A stretch of DNA of 11,878 bases from Phenylobacterium sp. (lineage in GTDB: Bacteria; Pseudomonadota; Alphaproteobacteria; Caulobacterales; Caulobacteraceae). The stretch lies in contig JAHUZY010000396.1 of assembly GCA_019264505.1 (NCBI GenBank), positions 1-11,878 on the forward strand. Direction: 5' to 3'. Under the pieces are notes generated by a model that ran no database searches, had not been told where the DNA came from, and saw nothing but the letters and a program-made list of their open reading frames with translations. Shown piece by piece: positions 6,228-11,878 of the stretch (position 1 is the stretch's first letter; each line of letters opens with the position of its first letter). The position numbers were made by a program, and so were the translations under genes.

Positions 6228-6476
6228 CTCGCCTCCATCCGCAGTGGGCTTACGCCGCGCGAGCTTAAGCCTGGGTGCGCCCACCAGCATGGGTCCATAT
6301 CGGCGCTCGCAGCCAGTGCCCCAACAGCCCATCAGTCAAGAGAGACCCAACTCAATGGGAACTGGGTAGCCCTCGCCACCACACGGCGGATGTCCGGATA
6401 CCCGCCCAGAGGCAAGGTCTGCTCCTGGCGCCTAGCGAAGCCGACATCAGCTTGGCGATGAGAGCGCAATCGCCCC
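6228..6476. other. Intergenic stretch between the TPR gene and rnr
   Basis: No ORF with a credible start or family match is seen on either strand. The only regulatory candidates are weak -35-like TTGACT and TTGAGT elements on the minus strand around 6336-6356, without a matching -10. The stretch lies just beyond the rnr stop and may mark one edge of the accessory insert, though no flanking repeat was found by eye. Confidence 0.4.
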
Positions 6477-8780
6477 CTAGCGCCGCCGGTGCTTGCCACC
6501 CTGGCGGGGCAGGGGTGGGCGGCCGGCCTTGCGGCGGATGCCGAGGCGCGGGCGCGGGGCGGTGGGGTCGGGGGCGGCGGGCTCGCTCAGCATCTCGAAC
6601 AGCAGGCCGCCGGTGATCGGCGTGGCTTCTCGCAGCCGCACCTCGACGCTCATGCCGAGCGGCCAGCGGGCGCCGGAGCGCTCGCCAATCAGGGCGTGCA
6701 TCTTCTCATCGTGGATGAAGAACTCATCCCCCAGATTGGAGATCGGGATCAGGCCGTCGGCGCCGGTGTCGGCCAGGCGGATGAACAGGCCAAAGCGGGT
6801 CACCCCGGTGATGCGGCCGAGGAAGGTCGCGCCCACCTTGTCGGCCAGGAAGGCCGCCACATAGCGGTCTGTGGCGTCGCGCTCGGCGGCCATGGCGCGG
6901 CGCTCGGCATGGGTGATCTCCTCGGCCGTGGCCTTCATGTGGGAGATGTCCCAGTCGCTGAGACCGTCGGGGCCGCCGGGCAGGTTGAGGCCGAGCGCGC
7001 TGATCAGGCCCCGGTGGACGATGAGGTCGGCGTACCTGCGAATAGGCGAGGTAAAGTGCGCATAACGGGCCAGATTCAGGCCGAAATGGCCGATATTGTC
7101 GGTGGAATAATGGGCCTGCATCTGGGTGCGCAGGACCACCTCATTGACGATCTCGGCGTGCGGTCCCTCTCGGGTGAGGTCCAGCAGGCGGTTGAAGCGG
7201 TCGGTGCGGACGGCCTCGCCCTTGGACCAGTTTACCGAGATCGAGCCCAGGAACTCGGCCAGGGAGTCCAGCTTCTCCGGGCTCGGCGCATCGTGGATGC
7301 GGTAGATCAGCGGCGTCCGCTTGGCCTCCAAGGTCTCGGCCGCGCAGACATTGGCCTGGATCATCATCTCCTCGATCAGCTTGTGCGCTTCGAGGGAGGG
7401 GCGCGGCGTGATCGAATCGATCTTCCCGTCGTCGCCGATGACGATCCGGCGCTCCGAGCTTTCGATGGCGAGCGGAGAGCGGGCCTCGCGGCCCTTCTTC
7501 AGGGTCAGGTAGGCGGCCCAGAGGGGCTTGAGGATGGGGTCGAGCAGGGGGCCGGCCTTGTCGTCGGGGCGGCCGTCGATGGCGTCCTGGGCCTGTTCGT
7601 AGGCGAGCTTGGCGGCCGAGCGCATCAGGCCGCGGACGAACTTGTGGCTGCGCTTGCGCCCCTGGCGGTCGAAGACCATGCGCACGGCCATGCAGGCCCG
7701 GGTCTCGCCCTCGCGCAGGGAGCAGAGGCCGTTGGAGAGCCGCTCGGGCAGCATCGGCTCCACCCGGTCGGGGAAGTAGACGCTGTTGGCCTTGTCCCGG
7801 GCCTCGCGGTCCAGGGCGCCGGCCGGGCGCACATAGGCGGCCACGTCGGCGATGGCGACCCAGACGATCCAGCCGCCCTCATTGGCCGGGTCCTCGTCGG
7901 CCTGAGCATAGACGGCGTCGTCGTGATCGCGGGCGTCGGCCGGGTCGATGGTGATCAGCGGCAGGTCGCGCAGATCCTCCCGGCCGGCCAGGGTCGGGGG
8001 CTGGGCGGCCTCGGCCTCAGCGACAGCCTCGTCGGAAAAGCCCGTGGGAATGCCGTGGCTATGAATGGCGATGAGGCTGGCGGCCCGGGGTTCGTCCTCG
8101 CGGCCGACCACCTCCAGCACCTTGCCGCGCTTGGGGCCGTGGTGACGCTCTGCCGTCCCCACCTGGGCCAGGACCAGGTCGCCGTCCTTGAGCTGGCCGT
8201 CATCGAAGACGATCAGGCTTTCCTTGGACTTGCGGTCCACCGGCTCGATGCGGACCTCGCGGCGGTGCTTGCGCACCACGCCCAGCACCCGGTGGGCGCT
8301 CTGGCCCAGACGCTTGATCAGCCGGGCCTCGGTCTCGCCGCTCTCCAGGGTGACGAAGCGAACCAGCAGCCGGTCGCCAAGGCCCGGCGCCCCGGCCACT
8401 TCCTCGGCCTTGTCCGGCGCGAGGTGAACGAGCGGCGTGTCCTCCGCCCCCTTGGTCAGCCGCACCAGCAGGTCGCCATCGGTGTCGCGCTCGACCACAT
8501 CGACGACGCCCACGGGGGGCAGGGCGCCGGCCTCGGCCACACCCTTGCGGCCCCGGCGGCCCAGCACGCCCTCGGCCTGCATCTCCTTGAGCATCTCGCG
8601 CAGGGCCCGGCGGTCGACCCCCTTGAGCCCGAACGACCGGGCGAGCTCGGCGCGATCGGTCTCGCCGGTTTCGCGGATGAACTTCTGCAGGGTCTGGCGG
8701 TCGGGCATGCCCTGGGGCGGGCGCGAGGCGGAACGAGAGGTCGCACGCGAGGCAGGACGGGGGGAGCGGGGCTTGGCCAT
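6477..8780 (-). CDS. rnr: Ribonuclease R
   Basis: RNase R is a processive 3'-5' hydrolytic exoribonuclease that degrades structured RNA and helps in rRNA and tmRNA quality control. The 767-residue product has the family order: an N-terminal basic tail and winged-helix-like region (about 28-80), cold-shock domains (about 85-250), the RNB catalytic domain (about 272-600) and a C-terminal S1 domain (about 648-732) followed by a basic tail ending KHRRR. The catalytic motif IDPADARDHDDAV (278-290) supplies D279, D285, D287 and D288. The RNB signature HFTSPIRRYADLIVHRGL is at 575-592. ATG at 8780 is preceded by GAAGGGG. The gene is third in a topA-ATPase-rnr block, 60 nt after the ATPase gene. Length is normal and no key residue is missing. 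Confidence 0.96.
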   Translation of the reverse strand: MAKPRSPRPASRATSRSASRPPQGMPDRQTLQKFIRETGETDRAELARSFGLKGVDRRALREMLKEMQAEGVLGRRGRKGVAEAGALPPVGVVDVVERDTDGDLLVRLTKGAEDTPLVHLAPDKAEEVAGAPGLGDRLLVRFVTLESGETEARLIKRLGQSAHRVLGVVRKHRREVRIEPVDRKSKESLIVFDDGQLKDGDLVLAQVGTAERHHGPKRGKVLEVVGREDEPRAASLIAIHSHGIPTGFSDEAVAEAEAAQPPTLAGREDLRDLPLITIDPADARDHDDAVYAQADEDPANEGGWIVWVAIADVAAYVRPAGALDREARDKANSVYFPDRVEPMLPERLSNGLCSLREGETRACMAVRMVFDRQGRKRSHKFVRGLMRSAAKLAYEQAQDAIDGRPDDKAGPLLDPILKPLWAAYLTLKKGREARSPLAIESSERRIVIGDDGKIDSITPRPSLEAHKLIEEMMIQANVCAAETLEAKRTPLIYRIHDAPSPEKLDSLAEFLGSISVNWSKGEAVRTDRFNRLLDLTREGPHAEIVNEVVLRTQMQAHYSTDNIGHFGLNLARYAHFTSPIRRYADLIVHRGLISALGLNLPGGPDGLSDWDISHMKATAEEITHAERRAMAAERDATDRYVAAFLADKVGATFLGRITGVTRFGLFIRLADTGADGLIPISNLGDEFFIHDEKMHALIGERSGARWPLGMSVEVRLREATPITGGLLFEMLSEPAAPDPTAPRPRLGIRRKAGRPPLPRQGGKHRRR

Positions 8781-8840
8781 GGCCCCTTCTAACGCGGGAA
8801 TCGGCGCTCGGCTTCACCAAGTGCGGCGACGGAGCGCGCC

Positions 8841-9980
8841 TCAGTCGTCCTCATCATCCTTGAAGGCGCCGAACAGGGTCAGGCCCTCGATGGTGGTGGC
8901 GCCGTCGGTCTTGCGCACGGTGCGCACCGCGCCGTGGTCCTTCAGGGCCTGCGCCAGACGCTCGGAGTGGGTGACCAGCCAGACCTGGGTCCGCTCCGAG
9001 GCCTTGGCGATCAGGGCGGCCAGGGGCTCCATCAGATCGGGATGCAGGCTGGCTTCGGGCTCGTTCAGCGCGATGAAGGGCGGCAGGCGATAGGCCAGCA
9101 GGGCGCCGGCCAGGGCCAGGAAGCGCAAGGTCCCGTCCGACAGCTCGGCGGGCTCAAAGACGCGGTTCGGAAACTCCGGCAGGCGCAGGCCGAAGGTGGC
9201 GGTCCGGTCCGGAAAGGGCAGGCTCAGCACCGCGCCCGGGAAGGCGCTGGCCACAGCCTCGTCCAGGTCGCTCCGATCCTGCCGGATATGGGCGAGCGTT
9301 GCGAAGACCGCCGCCAGGTTGGAGCCGTCGGAGGCGAGCGTCGGGGCGGCCACGGCCACGCAGGGCCGGCGGAGGGCCGAATCCGCATCTGTGCGCACGT
9401 CGTGATAGAAGCGCCATTCCAGCAGGGTCCGCCGCACGGCGTCGAGTTCCGGATAGCGGCCCGGATCCTCCAGGCGTCCCAGCAGGGTCTCGGAGGAGAG
9501 CAGGTCGATGTCGATTTCGGCCGGCCGGCCCCCGGCGTCCCTGGCCATCACCGAGGCGTTGCGGCGCTCCACCAGCCGCGTGCGGCGCTGACCTGACAGA
9601 TAGGTCAGGGTCTCCACCTTGACCTGGGGCCCCAGGTCGAAGGCCGCGGCGGTGACCCTTTGCGGAAAGCCCACCTCCACCTCGTAGCGGAAGGCGCTGT
9701 TGCGGGCGCCTGGCGCGGCCAGGGTGACCGAAAGGGCGATCCGCGTGGGTTCCTTGGCCTTGCGGGGGCCGGCCCACATGGCCAGGTCCAGGCCCTCGGC
9801 CGCCAGGCGCGCGCCGAGCTGGTTCTGGGCGGCGGCCTGCAACAGGTCCAGCGCCCGGTAGAGGTTGGATTTGCCGACGCCATTGGCGCCGGCAAACACG
9901 TCCAGCCGGGACATCGGATAGGTGATGGCCCGCAGCGACCGGTAGCCCGAAACCGAGACCTCGCGGACGGGCAGGTCCAC
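8841..9980 (-). CDS. RecF/ABC-type AAA family ATPase
   Basis: The 379-residue product is a soluble SMC/RecF-like P-loop ATPase of the predicted-ATPase group I recall as COG4637. Walker A is GANGVGKSN (31-39), directly after the family-typical SVSGYRSLR and LDVFAGANG start. The ABC-like signature is ELSDGT (279-284), Walker B is PFIALNEPE (301-309) with Asn at 306 in place of the usual Asp, followed by the D-loop-like ASLHPDL, and the switch histidine is in LVTHSE (335-340). There is no TOPRIM nuclease domain as in OLD proteins and no long coiled coil. The GTG start at 9980 lies 5 nt after the topA stop, so the two are probably translationally coupled. A role in DNA maintenance is suggested by context only. 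Confidence 0.85.
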   Translation of the reverse strand: MDLPVREVSVSGYRSLRAITYPMSRLDVFAGANGVGKSNLYRALDLLQAAAQNQLGARLAAEGLDLAMWAGPRKAKEPTRIALSVTLAAPGARNSAFRYEVEVGFPQRVTAAAFDLGPQVKVETLTYLSGQRRTRLVERRNASVMARDAGGRPAEIDIDLLSSETLLGRLEDPGRYPELDAVRRTLLEWRFYHDVRTDADSALRRPCVAVAAPTLASDGSNLAAVFATLAHIRQDRSDLDEAVASAFPGAVLSLPFPDRTATFGLRLPEFPNRVFEPAELSDGTLRFLALAGALLAYRLPPFIALNEPEASLHPDLMEPLAALIAKASERTQVWLVTHSERLAQALKDHGAVRTVRKTDGATTIEGLTLFGAFKDDEDD

Positions 9981-9985
9981 CGGTC

Positions 9986-11878
9986 TTAACTCGCCGCGGT
10001 TTTCTTGGCCGGCGCCTTCTTGGCCGCGGGTTTTTTGGCCGCCGGCTTCTTGGCGGCCGGCTTTTTCGCGGCCGTCTTGGCGGCCGGCGCCTTTTCAGCC
10101 TTCTCGGCCTTGGGCTTGGCGGCCGCCTTCTTCACCGGCTTCTTCTTGGTCCCGCCCTTGGCCTCGCGCTCGGCCAGCAGGGCGACCGCCTGCTCCAGGG
10201 TCACCTCCTGGGGATCGCCGCCCCGGGGGATGTTGGCGTTGGTGGCGCCGTGCTTGATGTAGGGGCCAAAGCGTCCCGACAGGATGCGCACCGGCGCGCC
10301 ATCGGCCGGGTGGACGCCCAGATCCTTCAGCGCCGCAGCCTCGCCCCGGCGTCCCTTGCCGCCCGCCTTCTTCTCGGCGATCAGGGCCACGGCGCGGTTG
10401 AGGCCCACCTCGAACACCTCGTCGATGCTCTCCAGATTGGCGTAGGCGCCGTTGTGCTGGACGAAGGGCCCGTAGCGGCCAAGTCCGGCCAGGATCATCT
10501 GGCCGTCCTCCGGATGCTCGCCCACCTCGCGGGGCAGGCGCAGCAGGCGCAGGCCCTTTTCCAGGTCCATGGCCGCGGGCGACCAGGTCTTGGGCAGGCT
10601 GGAGCGCTTGGGCTTGTCGCCCTCGCCGAGCTGCACATAGGGGCCAAAGCGGCCGTTCTTCAGATGGACGATCAGGCCGGTTTCAGGATCGGTCCCCAGC
10701 TCGCGGTCGGCGTTGGCCGCATCTGCCTCATCGCCCTCGCTCTGGGCGATGGGACGGGTGAAGCGGCATTCGGGATAGTTGGAGCAGCCGATGAAGGCGC
10801 CGAACTTGCCGGTCTTCAGGGACAGCTGGCCCGTGGCGCAGGTGGGGCAGGCCCGGGGATCTGATCCATCGGCCTTGGCCGGGAAGATGTGGGGACCCAG
10901 GGCCTCGTTCAGGGCGTCCAGGACGTTGGTGACCCGCAGCTCGGAGATCTCGCCCACGGCGGCGTGGAAGTCCTGCCAGAACTCCCGCAGCAGCACCTTC
11001 CAGTTCAGATCACCGGCCGAGACCAGGTCGAGCTTCTCCTCCAGGGCGGCGGTGAAGTCGTATTCCACATAGCGGCGGAAGAACTGCTCCAGGAAGGCGG
11101 TGACCAGCCGGCCCTTGTCCTCGGGCACGAACCGGTTCTTGTCCATCTTCACATAGTCGCGGTCCCGCAGCACGGTGAGCACCGAGGCGTAGGTCGACGG
11201 CCGCCCGATGCCGAGCTCCTCCATCTTCTTGACCAGGCTGGCTTCCGAATAGCGGGGCGGCGGTTCGGTGAAGTGCTGGGCGGCCCGGGCGGCGGCGACC
11301 TTGGCGGCCGCGCCCTGGCTGACCTGGGGCAGGCGGCCGGACTCTTCGTCATCGGCGTCGTCTCGGCCTTCCTCGTAGACCGCCAGATAGCCGTCGAACA
11401 GGATCACCTGGCCGGTGGCGCGCAGCCCGGTCTGGCCATCGGCGCTCTCCAGCTCGATGGTGGTGCGCTCGATGCGGGCGCTCTCCATCTGGGAGGCGAT
11501 CATCCGCTTCCAGATCAGCTCGTAGAGCCGGCCCAGATCACCGTCGAGGCGCAGGGAGCCGGGGTTGCGGCCAAGGCTGGTGGGACGGATGGCCTCGTGG
11601 GCCTCCTGGGCGTTCTTGGCCTTGGTGCGATAGATGCGCGCCTGCTCGGGGACATAGTCCTTGCCATAGACCCCGGCGATGACCTGGCGGGCCTCGTCCA
11701 GGGCTTCGGGCGCGGCCTGCACGCCGTCGGTCCGCATATAGGTGATCAGGCCGACGGTCTCGCCGCCGATGTCCACGCCCTCATAGAGCTTCTGGGCGGC
11801 CTGCATGGTGCGCTGGGCGGAGAAGCCGAGCTTGCGGGACGCCTCCTGCTGCAGGGTTGAGGTGGTGAAGGGCGGGGC
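9986..11878 (-). CDS. topA: DNA topoisomerase I (partial, 5' end outside window)
   Basis: Type IA topoisomerase I relaxes negative supercoils through a transient 5'-phosphotyrosine link. Only the last 630 residues are present; the reading frame is open to the window edge at 11878, so the N-terminal TOPRIM domain lies outside. The segment begins APPFTTSTLQQEASRKLGFSAQRTMQAAQ. The catalytic tyrosine is in GLITYMRTD (codon 11740-11738). Downstream come the gate domains with EELGIGRPSTYASVL, a four-cysteine zinc element (CPTC ... GCSNYPEC, about 10765-10855), then C-terminal repeats of the GRFGPYVQLGEG / GRYGPFVQHNGAY / GRFGPYIKHGATN type. The end is a Lys/Ala-rich tail of about 53 residues. The ATG at 11806 is internal, not a start. 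The ATPase gene follows after 5 nt. Confidence 0.97.
   Translation of the reverse strand, partial: APPFTTSTLQQEASRKLGFSAQRTMQAAQKLYEGVDIGGETVGLITYMRTDGVQAAPEALDEARQVIAGVYGKDYVPEQARIYRTKAKNAQEAHEAIRPTSLGRNPGSLRLDGDLGRLYELIWKRMIASQMESARIERTTIELESADGQTGLRATGQVILFDGYLAVYEEGRDDADDEESGRLPQVSQGAAAKVAAARAAQHFTEPPPRYSEASLVKKMEELGIGRPSTYASVLTVLRDRDYVKMDKNRFVPEDKGRLVTAFLEQFFRRYVEYDFTAALEEKLDLVSAGDLNWKVLLREFWQDFHAAVGEISELRVTNVLDALNEALGPHIFPAKADGSDPRACPTCATGQLSLKTGKFGAFIGCSNYPECRFTRPIAQSEGDEADAANADRELGTDPETGLIVHLKNGRFGPYVQLGEGDKPKRSSLPKTWSPAAMDLEKGLRLLRLPREVGEHPEDGQMILAGLGRYGPFVQHNGAYANLESIDEVFEVGLNRAVALIAEKKAGGKGRRGEAAALKDLGVHPADGAPVRILSGRFGPYIKHGATNANIPRGGDPQEVTLEQAVALLAEREAKGGTKKKPVKKAAAKPKAEKAEKAPAAKTAAKKPAAKKPAAKKPAAKKAPAKKTAAS
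10016..10075 (-). repeat. Four tandem 15-bp units coding PAAKK in the TopA tail
   Basis: Four imperfect 15-bp units (for example CTTCTTGGCCGCGGG, TTTTTTGGCCGCCGG) occupy 10016-10075 and encode PAAKK-type pentapeptides near the TopA C-terminus. They resemble histone-H1-like basic tails that bind DNA without sequence specificity. The unit length is a multiple of three, so copy-number change would keep the frame. Confidence 0.8.

Noticed and set aside
5730..6332. A longer TPR protein starting at ATG 6332
   Set aside because: The extra 35 residues look non-native and the ATG at 6227 has a GGAGG site at good spacing.
4430..6476. Attachment sites or terminal repeats bounding the accessory segment
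   Set aside because: No convincing direct or inverted repeats, tRNA gene, integrase or transposase could be found by eye.
6489..8792. A 767-codon open frame on the plus strand opposite rnr
   Set aside because: It is the antisense shadow of a well-supported RNase R gene in high-GC DNA; its product is Gly/Ala/Val/Leu-rich and low in complexity with no family motif. The equal length is coincidence.
10889..11860. A 323-codon plus-strand frame opposite topA
   Set aside because: Antisense shadow of the TopA coding sequence; composition reflects codon bias of the opposite strand.

Overview
The window comes from a high-GC alphaproteobacterium of the Caulobacteraceae (Caulobacter/Phenylobacterium type). 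The main evidence is a divK-pleD pair whose products closely match, from memory, the Caulobacter crescentus cell-cycle regulators, including a 454-residue PleD with its GGEEF and RxxD sites at the expected positions. A CtrA-type box lies upstream of divK. The wider neighbourhood (rpmG, Nudix, rnr, topA) also fits this group. No database search was possible, so family assignments rest on motifs and recalled homologues.

Layout. Positions 1-184 hold the divK upstream region, with a CtrA-like site and one GANTC (CcrM) site. divK (185-550) and pleD (557-1921) form a plus-strand operon. pleD converges on rpmG (2021-2188, minus), and a 13-bp perfect hairpin between them can terminate both. Everything after pleD is on the minus strand. 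A metabolic/stress operon reads Nudix hydrolase (4427-3717), NAD(P)H-dependent FMN reductase (3697-3140), then a pirin gene (3135-2302). The pirin gene is interrupted by one in-frame amber codon at codon 30.

The accessory part lies between the Nudix gene and rnr (about 4430-6476). It holds a Phd-type antitoxin with a PemK/MazF-like toxin, an 80-residue orphan protein and a 165-residue TPR protein. The last of these sits in clearly AT-richer DNA. This is the most likely acquired segment and the least understood part of the window.

The final block is a housekeeping operon, topA (5' end beyond the window), an ABC/RecF-type ATPase, and rnr, transcribed leftwards with a 5-nt gap between topA and the ATPase gene.

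Functionally, DivK~P and PleD~P link cell polarity with CtrA activity and c-di-GMP. TopA and RNase R handle DNA supercoiling and structured RNA. The Nudix/FMN reductase/pirin cluster looks like detoxification or redox housekeeping. I see no CRISPR array, tRNA, rRNA or insertion sequence. The points most worth a second look are the amber-interrupted pirin gene, the accessory insert, and the CtrA/GANTC arrangement upstream of divK.
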